46,459 nucleotides of DNA from an uncultured Oscillospiraceae bacterium. Its GTDB lineage: Bacteria > Bacillota > Clostridia > Oscillospirales > Ruminococcaceae. The DNA lies in NCBI GenBank assembly GCA_949282975.1, contig CASDQY010000079.1, positions 1 through 46,459 on the forward strand. Direction: 5' to 3'. Positions 1-9,191 of the stretch are shown here, piece by piece. Made by a program: the position numbers and the translations under genes. Every line of letters starts with the position of its first letter. Position 1 is the first letter of the stretch. The notes beneath the pieces are model-generated. The model did no database searches, was not told where the DNA came from, and was given only the letters and a program-made list of their open reading frames with translations.

Positions 1-72
1 CCTCAAGGGGAAGCCTTTCCACCTGTGATAAAATCTCAAAATGGATTTCCGTATTAGGCAAGCAACAGCAAA

Positions 73-98
73 AAGGCCCGGCGGAACGCCGGGTCTTT
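73..98 (-). terminator. Rho-independent terminator after the M56/secreted-protein operon
   Basis: Read on the minus strand, a GC-rich hairpin (GACCCGGC, short GTTCC loop, GCCGGGCC) is followed by a T-run (CCTTTTTGC). It sits about 15 bases beyond the stop of the small secreted protein, so it probably ends the transcript that starts near 3330. Confidence 0.85.
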
Positions 99-111
99 GG
101 GAAAGATGAAA

Positions 112-384
112 TTACATATCAATCCATTCGGAGTCTACCCATTTTTGTTGAGTTACATTCCAACGGCGGTATTGAATTTTCCCATTAAATACACGATATT
201 TAATTTCAATAATGTCGCCACGAGGGGAGATTGTTTCACCGCTGTCTTGAACCGCAACGGTTTGCGCAGAAGAGGGAACAACGGGTTCTTCCGCCGCAAC
301 ACTAAGAAGCGAAGTAGAAGAGAGCATAGTCAAACTGAGAGTAGCAACAATTGCCACCAAAATTTTGCGCATGACTTTTTTCAT
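112..384 (-). CDS. Small secreted protein of unknown function (90 aa)
   Basis: No function recognised. The start at 384 is preceded by AGAAAGGA at good spacing; an in-frame upstream extension to 432 lacks a better ribosome site. Residues 1-32 form a clear Sec signal peptide: basic MKKVMRK, a hydrophobic core, and a likely cleavage site around SVAA-EE. The mature part is about 60 residues, with a low-complexity Ser/Val/Pro stretch and then an aromatic, basic C-terminal block (YRVFNGKIQYRRWN followed by WVDSEWID). I recall similar small secreted proteins with a Y-x-V-x-N-G-K-x-x-Y-R-R-W-N pattern from gut Firmicutes, but I know of no assigned role. It is the last gene of a three-gene unit behind two M56 membrane peptidases, which makes it a candidate substrate, ligand or effector of them. 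That link is inference from position only. Confidence 0.75.
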   Translation of the reverse strand: MKKVMRKILVAIVATLSLTMLSSTSLLSVAAEEPVVPSSAQTVAVQDSGETISPRGDIIEIKYRVFNGKIQYRRWNVTQQKWVDSEWIDM

Positions 385-436
385 GGAGTCCGCTTTCCTT
401 TCTGAATTTGTAATTTTCGATGTAAAAATCATTTAC

Positions 437-1774
437 CTAAGATGCATTAGGAAAATATGCTTGTGCAAAAAATTCAAATGTTGTTTCCGGATCTTCAAAA
501 CCGGCTTTTGCAAACAAACTAATCAGTTCATTTTCAGTAACCTGATGAACTTCCAACCGATAAACCTCTAATGCTTCCTGTACTAAATCATCTTCGTCTA
601 AAGGAACAATAGCATCAATATATCCTTCAAATTCTGGTGAATTTAATATCAAAAAATAACAATCATTCGGATATTCTGCTAAATAGCAGCTTTCTTGAGT
701 AATAGCAGCACCTTCCACCATTTCCTCCAACTTCCCATATTGGGTATACTTTGGAGTAAAGGTGAAAAGATAAGAAAACAGCATTACAACTGCCATCAAC
801 AGGCAGGCGAAAAAGTAGTACCGTTTTGTATGCTTCGGGCTTTCCGATATTTTCATCAGAATATTCAACCGCTGTTTTAACTGCTCTTTTCCGTCGTCAG
901 AAGCCAGCTTCGAAACCGCACCGGTTTGCTGAGCCATAAGCTTGTTGATCTTTTTGGAAAACTGCAACGTGTTGGCAATGGCGCTTAAATAATCACACTG
1001 TTCCTGCGACGTTAATTTAGCACAAACCGAAGCGTCGCAGTGGAGTTCCACTGTCTGGTCAACATCCTTCTGGAACAGATAAACCAAAGGGTTCCACCAA
1101 AACAAACAGCATAAAATCTGTACCAACAACTTAATCCAGGAATCCCGATGGTAATAATGAGTCAGTTCATGTAAAAGCACGCAATACAATTCCCTCTCAT
1201 TATAAATCTGCCCCAAAGGGATTAGAATGGTCGGACGGAAAAAGCCGTAAGTCAATGGCGTATTTACCATGGCATGGCGCAGCCGAAAGCGATTTTTCCT
1301 GCCAAATTCTGCGCACACTACCTCATCCAAAATTCTTTGCTCCTGGGCTAACGGATGATGCATCGTGCTCCGATAAAGCTTCATCGTTTTTCTGGTTTTC
1401 CGCAAAAACAGAAGGAAAGAGACAACGGCTCCAACCAACCAGACCAGAAACAGAACAACCAGCGGCGTAACAGGAAAATCAATTCCCGGAATACGAAACA
1501 GTTCAAATTCGGTAAAAAAGTAACTGATGTTCCCGTAGATCGTAGAAGAAATGTTTTTGGTAAATGAGAAATTCAAAGGCGCAAAAGAACGTACCAGCAT
1601 GAATCCCAACATAATCACCAAGGTGACAATGCCAAAATTTTGAATCAACCGTGTGCGACGACGTATAAAATGGAACGCCACAATCAGAAGGCTGAGCCAT
1701 AGCACCGCCATCACAACAGATCTCAGATCGATTAAAATTGAAGTTTGAAAAATACGATTAGAATCATCGAACAT
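437..1774 (-). CDS. M56-family (BlaR1-like) membrane metallopeptidase, second tandem copy
   Basis: A membrane-embedded zinc metallopeptidase of the BlaR1/MecR1 (M56) family. The start at 1774 (MFDDSNRIF) matches the start of its upstream paralogue and has AAGGGAAG before it; longer in-frame starts would run into the previous gene. Predicted membrane segments lie near residues 20-37, 44-63 and 103-124, and a further one follows the catalytic domain. The zinc motif HELTH is at residues 202-206, and a downstream VELHCDASV supplies the usual glutamate ligand. About 100 residues follow the last membrane segment as an acidic, probably extracellular tail with no penicillin-binding sensor domain. It is about 446 residues long and very similar to the gene 29 bases upstream, so it arose by tandem duplication. 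BlaR1 relatives usually sense a signal and cleave a repressor; no BlaI/MecI gene is nearby, so the substrate is unknown. Confidence 0.85.
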   Translation of the reverse strand: MFDDSNRIFQTSILIDLRSVVMAVLWLSLLIVAFHFIRRRTRLIQNFGIVTLVIMLGFMLVRSFAPLNFSFTKNISSTIYGNISYFFTEFELFRIPGIDFPVTPLVVLFLVWLVGAVVSFLLFLRKTRKTMKLYRSTMHHPLAQEQRILDEVVCAEFGRKNRFRLRHAMVNTPLTYGFFRPTILIPLGQIYNERELYCVLLHELTHYYHRDSWIKLLVQILCCLFWWNPLVYLFQKDVDQTVELHCDASVCAKLTSQEQCDYLSAIANTLQFSKKINKLMAQQTGAVSKLASDDGKEQLKQRLNILMKISESPKHTKRYYFFACLLMAVVMLFSYLFTFTPKYTQYGKLEEMVEGAAITQESCYLAEYPNDCYFLILNSPEFEGYIDAIVPLDEDDLVQEALEVYRLEVHQVTENELISLFAKAGFEDPETTFEFFAQAYFPNAS

Positions 1775-1803
1775 GACAACTTCCCTTTTCCGTTGGACAA
1801 CAA

Positions 1804-3180
1804 CTAATTTTCCGGCATACGGAAGGCGGCTAGCTCTTCCTCGGTCAGAAGATCCGGGAAATACATATAAGCCCAAAAGATGTATTCCGCTTGTGGGTCC
1901 TCACTGCCGGCTTCCGCTAAAAATTCTATAAAACCCGCTTTGTCTACAGAACGAACTTCCAATTGGTAATCATTCAAAGCCTGCCGCACCATGTTTTCGT
2001 CATCCAGAGGGGCAAAACTATAGGTGCCCTCACCATCTGCATCTCTCAAATCCTGATACAAAAAGTAACAACCCTCCGGAAATTCCAGCAGATAACTATT
2101 TTCCTTGGTAATAGCAACGTTGCCGGCCATCTCTTGCAGTTGTCCGTATTGGGTTTGCATCGGATTGAAGATGAAAAGATAGGACAGGGCTATGACAGCC
2201 GCCATCAGCAAGCAAACAAAAAAGTAATACAGTTTTTTGTGCTTTGGCGCCAAAGAAATTTCCGACAAAATCTTAAGCCGCTGCTGCATTTGTTCTTTTC
2301 CGTCATCCCCGGCAAATCCGGAAACGACGCCGGCTTTCTGGCCGATGGGAAATACAATCCGATTGGAAATTTTCATGGTGTTGGTGATGGCATTGAGATA
2401 ATCCGTTTGTTCTATAGAAGTCAGCTTAGAACATACCGATGCATCGCAGTGAAGTTCCACCGTTTGCGTTACATCCTTTTGGAAAAGGTAAACCAAAGGG
2501 TTCCACCAAAGCAGACTGCACAAAATCTGTACCAGCAGCTTGGTCCAGGCGTCCCGATGGTAATGATGGGTCAATTCATGCAGGAACACACAGTACAACT
2601 CCCGTTCCGTATACTGCTTCCCAATGGGAATCAATATGGTTGAACGAAAGTAGCCATAGGTCAGCGGACTGATCACCATAGCACGATACAGCTTAACGTT
2701 GCGGTGCTTTTTAAACTCTTTTTGCACTGCATCAAGGACCCTTTGTTCCTGTTCCAGGGGTTCGCAAACTGTGCTTTGAAACTTCTTTAATGCTTTTCGT
2801 GTCCGAATGAAAAACAAAAGAAGAGAAACCACAGTGCCAACACCCCAGATCACCAGCAGGATATTGGACGGCGTGATAGAAAAATTGGTGCCGGGAATGT
2901 GAAACAGTTCGTACTCGCTGAAAAAATAATTGATATTCCCATAAAACGTAGAGGGAATATTCAAAGTGAATGCAAAATTCAAAGGTGCGAAGGAACGGAT
3001 CAGCATCAATCCCAACATAATCACCAGGGTAGCAATGCCAAAGTTCTGGATCATCCGTGTCTGCCGCCGGATAAAGTGAAAGACCAAGATCAAAAAGCTA
3101 AGCCATAGAATTGCCATAATAATAGACCGCATATCAACTACGACTACTGTGAAGGAAAGCCTATGGGAATCATCGAACAT
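1804..3180 (-). CDS. M56-family (BlaR1-like) membrane metallopeptidase, first tandem copy
   Basis: The first gene of the tandem pair, 458 residues, with a strong ribosome site (AAAGGAGTG) before the ATG at 3180. Hydrophobic segments lie near residues 18-37, 45-63 and 104-125, the catalytic HELTH at 201-205, the third zinc ligand in TVELHCDAS (Glu around 243), a hydrophobic stretch after it (LLVQILCSLLWWNPLVYLF region), and a last membrane segment near 335-355. The C-terminal tail of about 100 residues differs more between the two copies than the core does (for example its end LTEEELAAFRMPEN), which suggests different ligands or partners. The neighbours are its paralogue and a small secreted protein; the upstream gene gatB is a separate unit. 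The family normally acts in signal transduction by regulated proteolysis. Here neither a repressor nor a beta-lactamase gene is seen. Confidence 0.87.
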   Translation of the reverse strand: MFDDSHRLSFTVVVVDMRSIIMAILWLSFLILVFHFIRRQTRMIQNFGIATLVIMLGLMLIRSFAPLNFAFTLNIPSTFYGNINYFFSEYELFHIPGTNFSITPSNILLVIWGVGTVVSLLLFFIRTRKALKKFQSTVCEPLEQEQRVLDAVQKEFKKHRNVKLYRAMVISPLTYGYFRSTILIPIGKQYTERELYCVFLHELTHHYHRDAWTKLLVQILCSLLWWNPLVYLFQKDVTQTVELHCDASVCSKLTSIEQTDYLNAITNTMKISNRIVFPIGQKAGVVSGFAGDDGKEQMQQRLKILSEISLAPKHKKLYYFFVCLLMAAVIALSYLFIFNPMQTQYGQLQEMAGNVAITKENSYLLEFPEGCYFLYQDLRDADGEGTYSFAPLDDENMVRQALNDYQLEVRSVDKAGFIEFLAEAGSEDPQAEYIFWAYMYFPDLLTEEELAAFRMPEN

Positions 3181-3330
3181 GGCAACACTCCTTTTTCACA
3201 ACAAGAGCAATTTTATCCTGTTGTGAGATCAATTTCCTTCCGAGCCGGATGGCTATGTTCTCGGCATAGAAATTTTCTATTTCGATAAAATAACATCAAA
3301 CTCGTCAGGATATAAAATGACTTCTCGTAC

Positions 3331-3339
3331 ATTATACCA
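3331..3339 (-). promoter_or_regulatory. Extended -10 promoter of the M56 operon
   Basis: On the minus strand TGGTATAAT forms a perfect extended -10 (TG-n-TATAAT), about 150 bases ahead of the first M56 gene. No good -35 is visible at the right distance (TGGATT at best), which an extended -10 can tolerate. The rest of 3181-3442 is AT-rich and holds no convincing gene; the stretch 3443-3490 holds the gatB terminator. Confidence 0.6.
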
Positions 3340-3442
3340 GAGAGTGAATAAAAAATCCAGTTTATTTTGTATGAAAATACAAATTTTACATCCACAATAA
3401 ATGGTTTATTCCCTTGATTTTATGAAAAAGAAAAATTTTATG

Positions 3443-3490
3443 CAAAAACCCTGTCTGCCGGCGGCAAAACCGTCCAACAGACAGGGTACG
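3443..3490 (-). terminator. Terminator after gatB
   Basis: On the minus strand, a 10-base stem (ACCCTGTCTG / CAGACAGGGT) at 3448-3457 and 3478-3487 with a 20-base loop is followed directly by TTTTTGC. It lies 13 bases past the gatB stop codon and closes the ligA-gatCAB unit. Confidence 0.85.
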
Positions 3491-3502
3491 GAAATTTTCA
3501 AA

Positions 3503-4963
3503 TCAATGGGTCTGCAAATACTCCAGCAGCAGTTCCTTCATCCGTGCCGGGTTGCCCTTCCCCTTCGTGGCTTTCATGCACTGGCCGGTAAGGTAGCCCA
3601 AGGCATTGGTTTTGCCGTTTTTATAGTCCTGAATGGACTTCTGGTTGGCTTCACAGACCTGATCCACCACCGCCTGCAAGGCGGAATCATCGGAGATCTG
3701 GGCCAGGCCCTTTTCTTCCACAATTTTGGCGGGATCGGCGTTTTCGGTGAGCAGCACTTCGAACACCTGCTTCCCGGCGGCGTTGGAGATTTTGCCGTCC
3801 TCAATCATCTTCAGCAAAGCGGTGAAGGAATCCACCGTCAAGGCGGTATCCGCCAGAGACAGCTTCTTTTCCCTCAGATACTTGGTGAGATCCCCCACCA
3901 TCCAGTTGCAGATGATCTTGGGGGAGCAGGCTTTTTTGGCCACACTCTCTTCGAAGAAGGCGCACTTTTCCGGTTCCTCCAGCAGCACCTGGGCTTCGTC
4001 ATAGCTGATGCCGAAATCCTGGGTAAAGCGGATGAGCTTGATGTTGGGCAGCTCCGGGATGGCCTCCTTCAAGCCGTCCACATAGTCCTGCTCCAACACA
4101 ATGGTGGGCAGGTCCGGTTCGGGGAAGTAACGGTAATCCTGGGAGTCCTCTTTGCTCCGCAGCAGGACATTTTCACCCTTGGCGTCGTCCCAGCGGCGGG
4201 TTTCCTGGAAGATCTCGCCCCCATTTTCCAGCACTTCGATCTGACGGGCGGCTTCGTAGTCAATGGCACGGACCACAGCGGAAAAGCTGTTGACGTTCTT
4301 CATCTCCACCCGGGTGCCGAATTCGGTGCTTCCCTTTTTCCGCACCGACACGTTGACATCCGCCCGGATGCTGCCCTGCTCCATCTTGCAGTCTGAAATG
4401 TCCAGGTATTGCAGGATGGACTTGATGGTTTCCAGATAGGCGTGGGCTTCGGCAGAGCTGCGGAAGTCCGGCTCGGAAACGATTTCAATCAGGGGCACGC
4501 CGCAGCGGTTGAAGTCCACCAAGCTGCCGTCGATGTTGGCGGAGTGGAGCAGCTTGCCGGCGTCCTCCTCGATGTGAATCCGGGTGACGCCGAAGCGCTT
4601 TTGATAGGTGCTTTTGTCCGGGTTTTCCACCAGCACATCCAGATATCCCGTTTCACAGAGAGGGATGTCAAACTGGCTGATCTGATAGGATTTGGGCAGG
4701 TCGGGATAGAAATAGTTCTTCCGGTCCTGCTTGCAGATGCGGTGGATGTTGCAGTGCAGTGCATGGCCCATTTTAATGGCATACTCCACCACCTGCATAT
4801 TCAAGGTGGGAAGGGTGCCCGGCATTCCCATGCAGATGGGGCAGCACTGGCTGTTTACTTCCAGGCCAAAGGCATTTTTGCAGCTGCAGTAAATCTTGCT
4901 TTCGGTATTCAATTCGGCGTGGACTTCCAGGCCCACTACCACTTCATAATTCGGATTCCACAC
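3503..4963 (-). CDS. gatB: Aspartyl/glutamyl-tRNA(Asn/Gln) amidotransferase subunit B
   Basis: Subunit B of GatCAB, which binds misacylated Glu-tRNA(Gln) or Asp-tRNA(Asn) and activates it for amidation using ammonia from GatA. The GatB/GatE signature region is clear near the N-terminus (YEVVVGLEVHAEL), followed by the zinc-binding cysteines (YCSCKN and QCCPICMGMPGTLP). The C-terminal part is the YqeY-like tRNA-binding tail. The start is set to GTG at 4963 because AAAGGAGGGG lies just upstream and the family begins a few residues before YEVV; a TTG start at 4999 would overlap gatA and has no ribosome site. The length is 486 residues, normal for the family. It is the last gene of ligA-gatC-gatA-gatB, 14 bases after gatA. 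Confidence 0.95.
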   Translation of the reverse strand: MWNPNYEVVVGLEVHAELNTESKIYCSCKNAFGLEVNSQCCPICMGMPGTLPTLNMQVVEYAIKMGHALHCNIHRICKQDRKNYFYPDLPKSYQISQFDIPLCETGYLDVLVENPDKSTYQKRFGVTRIHIEEDAGKLLHSANIDGSLVDFNRCGVPLIEIVSEPDFRSSAEAHAYLETIKSILQYLDISDCKMEQGSIRADVNVSVRKKGSTEFGTRVEMKNVNSFSAVVRAIDYEAARQIEVLENGGEIFQETRRWDDAKGENVLLRSKEDSQDYRYFPEPDLPTIVLEQDYVDGLKEAIPELPNIKLIRFTQDFGISYDEAQVLLEEPEKCAFFEESVAKKACSPKIICNWMVGDLTKYLREKKLSLADTALTVDSFTALLKMIEDGKISNAAGKQVFEVLLTENADPAKIVEEKGLAQISDDSALQAVVDQVCEANQKSIQDYKNGKTNALGYLTGQCMKATKGKGNPARMKELLLEYLQTH

Positions 4964-4977
4964 GGCTTTCCCCTCCT

Positions 4978-6435
4978 TTACAGATTGGCTACGGTGCAAC
5001 AGCCCGTTTCCTGCTGATAGGCCAGGGCGGCGTTGAGCAGGGTTTGTTCGCTGAATTTGGGGCCGATGAGCTGCATGCCGATGGGCAGGCCGTTGGCGGC
5101 CATGCCGCAGGGAATGCTCAAAGCGGGGAGGCCGGCAATGTTCACCGTGGTGGTGCAGACATCGGCCGCATACATCTTTAAGGGATCGCCCATATTTTCT
5201 CCCAGCCGGAAAGCGGTGTCGGGAGCGGTGGGGGTCAAAAGCAGATCACAGCTTTCAAACTGATGGTCAAATTCTTCCCCAATGCGATTTTGCAGCAGCT
5301 TTGCCTTCTTGTAATAGGCATCATAAAAACCGGAACTGAGCACGAAAGTTCCCAGCAGAATCCGGCGCTTTACTTCATCGCCGAAGCCTTCGCTGCGGGT
5401 CTTTTCATACATCTCGTCCAGACCGTGGTATTCCGGCGTGCGGTAGCCGTACTTCACTCCATCAAACCGGGCCAGGTTGGAACTGGCTTCCGCCGAAGAG
5501 ATAATGTAGTAGGCGTTTAAGGCATAGCTGGTGCTGGGCAGGCTGACAGTTTTCAGGGTGGCGCCCAAGCCCTCCAGCACTTTGGCGGCGGCCATTACCT
5601 TCTGCTGGACCTCTTCCGAAACACCCTGGGCGAAGTACTCTTCCGGAATGCCGATGGCCTTGCCGGAAACATCCGCCTTCAGGTTGGCGTAAAAATCCGG
5701 GTACTCCCGCTTGGCGCTGGTGGCGTCCATGGGGTCGTAGCCGCAGATGGCGGAGTAGAGCATGGCCACATCCTCCACGCTCCGGCCCAGAGGGCCGATC
5801 TGATCCAGACTGGAAGCAAAAGCCACCAGGCCGAACCGGGACACGGAGGAATAGGTGGGCTTCAGGCCCACCACCCCGCAATAAGCGCTGGGCAGGCGGA
5901 TGCTTCCGCCGGTGTCGGAGCCAAGGCTCAGCACCGCTTCCCCCGCCGCTACTGCGGCGCCGCTGCCCCCGGAGGAACCGCCGGGCACATGATCCAGGTT
6001 TCGGGGATTGGCCGTCTTTTGGAAATAGGAAGTCTCACAGGAAGAACCCATGGCAAACTCATCCATATTCACCTTCCCCACCATCACCGGATGGCAGCGT
6101 TCCAGCTTTTTCATCACAGTGGCATCGTAGGGCGGGACAAAATTCCCCAACATCTTAGAGGCACAGGTTGTCCGTACATTTTTGGTGCAGATGTTGTCCT
6201 TCACCGCCAGAGGGATTCCGGCCAATGGGCTGAGATCTTCCCCCCGGGCCAAACGTTCATCCACTTCGGCGGCTTTCTTTTTCGCTTCCTCTCCGGTTAC
6301 GGTGAGATAGGCTTTTACCTTATCGTCCACCGCTTCAATGCGGTCCAGCACCGACTGGGTCAGTTCCACGGCGCTGATTTTCTTTTCCCGCAGCATACCG
6401 GAAAGCTGGGAAGCGGTATATTCAAACAGTTCCAT
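4978..6435 (-). CDS. gatA: Aspartyl/glutamyl-tRNA(Asn/Gln) amidotransferase subunit A
   Basis: The glutaminase/amidase subunit of GatCAB; it releases ammonia from glutamine and passes it to the GatB site. It has 485 residues with the amidase-signature Lys-cisSer-Ser triad in place: Lys79 (LAVKDN), Ser154 in PGGSSGGSGA, and Ser178 in GSDTGGSIRLP. The ATG at 6435 is preceded by AAAGGAGAAG. It follows gatC by 13 bases and precedes gatB by 14, so the three subunits are co-translated. The presence of GatCAB implies that glutaminyl- and/or asparaginyl-tRNA is made by the indirect route. Confidence 0.96.
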   Translation of the reverse strand: MELFEYTASQLSGMLREKKISAVELTQSVLDRIEAVDDKVKAYLTVTGEEAKKKAAEVDERLARGEDLSPLAGIPLAVKDNICTKNVRTTCASKMLGNFVPPYDATVMKKLERCHPVMVGKVNMDEFAMGSSCETSYFQKTANPRNLDHVPGGSSGGSGAAVAAGEAVLSLGSDTGGSIRLPSAYCGVVGLKPTYSSVSRFGLVAFASSLDQIGPLGRSVEDVAMLYSAICGYDPMDATSAKREYPDFYANLKADVSGKAIGIPEEYFAQGVSEEVQQKVMAAAKVLEGLGATLKTVSLPSTSYALNAYYIISSAEASSNLARFDGVKYGYRTPEYHGLDEMYEKTRSEGFGDEVKRRILLGTFVLSSGFYDAYYKKAKLLQNRIGEEFDHQFESCDLLLTPTAPDTAFRLGENMGDPLKMYAADVCTTTVNIAGLPALSIPCGMAANGLPIGMQLIGPKFSEQTLLNAALAYQQETGCCTVANL

Positions 6436-6448
6436 TCCTCTTCTCCTT

Positions 6449-6718
6449 TCACTCCACCACTTTAGGCACGACTACGCACCCAGCCTTCACCTGAGGGGCG
6501 TTTTCCAACAGTTCCCTGCGGTCGTAATGGTGTTCCACCACGTCCCCTCGGAAAATCATGGGGTGATCGGGATCGATCAGGGCGCCGGTATCGGGCAGAT
6601 CCGGAAGCTGCTGCACCATAGAGACAATGTTTTCCATGTCTTTGGCAAAGCGGTCGGCCTGATCCTCCTCCAACCGGAGTTTGGCCAATTTGGCAACATG
6701 TTGAATATCAATGGTCAT
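6449..6718 (-). CDS. gatC: Aspartyl/glutamyl-tRNA(Asn/Gln) amidotransferase subunit C
   Basis: The small stabilising subunit of GatCAB, 89 residues. The N-terminus (IDIQHVAKLAKLRL) and the C-terminal motif region with LRGDV-like FRGDVVEHHYDR are typical. A ribosome site GGGGAGGAAA precedes the ATG at 6718. It lies 14 bases after ligA and 13 bases before gatA. Confidence 0.93.
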   Translation of the reverse strand: MTIDIQHVAKLAKLRLEEDQADRFAKDMENIVSMVQQLPDLPDTGALIDPDHPMIFRGDVVEHHYDRRELLENAPQVKAGCVVVPKVVE

Positions 6719-6732
6719 TTTGTTTCCTCCCC

Positions 6733-8730
<1,998 letters not shown>

Positions 8731-8766
8731 TTACAGACAAAAGTAGTATGCCCTAAAATCCAGATG

Positions 8767-9138
8767 GGTTTCCACTGGTTTTCGCCGTCAGGCCAAATGC
8801 CGCCTTTGCTTTTTGGCGGCAAAGTGGAAACCGTAATGACTGGCTTTGGTAGTCATTACAGACTGTAGAAAAACCCTTCTTTGCCGTAAAACCTACCCTC
8901 TCAGTCCGGCCTCTTCGAGCCCGGCCAGCTAGATGCGACTACGTCGGCATCGCCCATATGGGAGAGCCACTGGTTAAATTGTTTCATATAACCACACTTT
9001 TTTACAGGAAAAAAGATTTTTTGTCAATGCCTCTCCCAATGGGAGAGGTGCCGAACGAAGTGAGGCGGAGAGGGTTTCTACACCATCGGACTTTTTCGAC
9101 AAGCTGTAATGACTGGCTTGCCAGTCATTATATCACAG
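8767..9138. repeat. Composite intergenic foldback / MITE-like element
   Basis: Fills most of the 472-base gap between the hydrolase gene and ligA; no gene is seen in it. Its left end folds back: GGTTTCCACT (8767-8776) pairs with AGTGGAAACC (8823-8832), enclosing GCCGCC/GGCGGC. A hairpin with arms GTAATGACT/AGTCATTAC at 8833-8859 reappears at 9106-9130 as GTAATGACTGGC...GCCAGTCATTAT. Between the two hairpins is a unit whose ends are inverted copies of each other (TGTAGAAAAACCCTTCT at 8864-8880 against AGAGGGTTTCTACA at 9069-9082). It also contains ACCCTCTC and palindromic CTCTCCCAATGGGAGAG stretches. The right end ATTATATCACAG (9127-9138) and the left TTTTCGCCGTCAGGC are shared with the element at 29809-29935. 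I read this as one element inserted within another. Confidence 0.7.
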
Positions 9139-9155
9139 ATGGAAGAAAAATGCAA
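9127..9155 (-). promoter_or_regulatory. Extended -10 promoter-like end of the repeat, pointing at ligA
   Basis: On the minus strand TGATATAAT is a perfect extended -10 at the right-hand edge of the repeat, with TTGCAT 17 bases upstream as a poor -35. The same sequence ends the second repeat copy near 29930, again facing the next minus-strand gene. It could drive ligA through the element, or be a conserved structural end without promoter activity. Confidence 0.4.
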
Positions 9156-9191
9156 AACGAGAAGCCGGAAGGAGCCTTTTATCCTTCCGGC
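9145..9191 (-). terminator. Terminator overlapping the end of the hydrolase gene
   Basis: On the minus strand GCCGGAAGGA (9182-9191) pairs with TCCTTCCGGC (9164-9173) over an eight-base loop and is followed by TTCTCGTTTTGCATTTTTC. The upstream arm contains the last codons and part of the stop of the Mbeg1-like gene. Confidence 0.75.

Noticed and set aside
3181..3442. 60-codon minus-strand frame and possible BlaI-type gene ahead of the M56 pair
   Set aside because: The frame (3213-3395) has no ribosome site or motif and runs through the promoter; no helix-turn-helix protein is encoded there.
3401..4396. 331-codon open frame on the plus strand opposite gatB
   Set aside because: Begins in the gatB terminator region and mirrors gatB codons; no motif seen.
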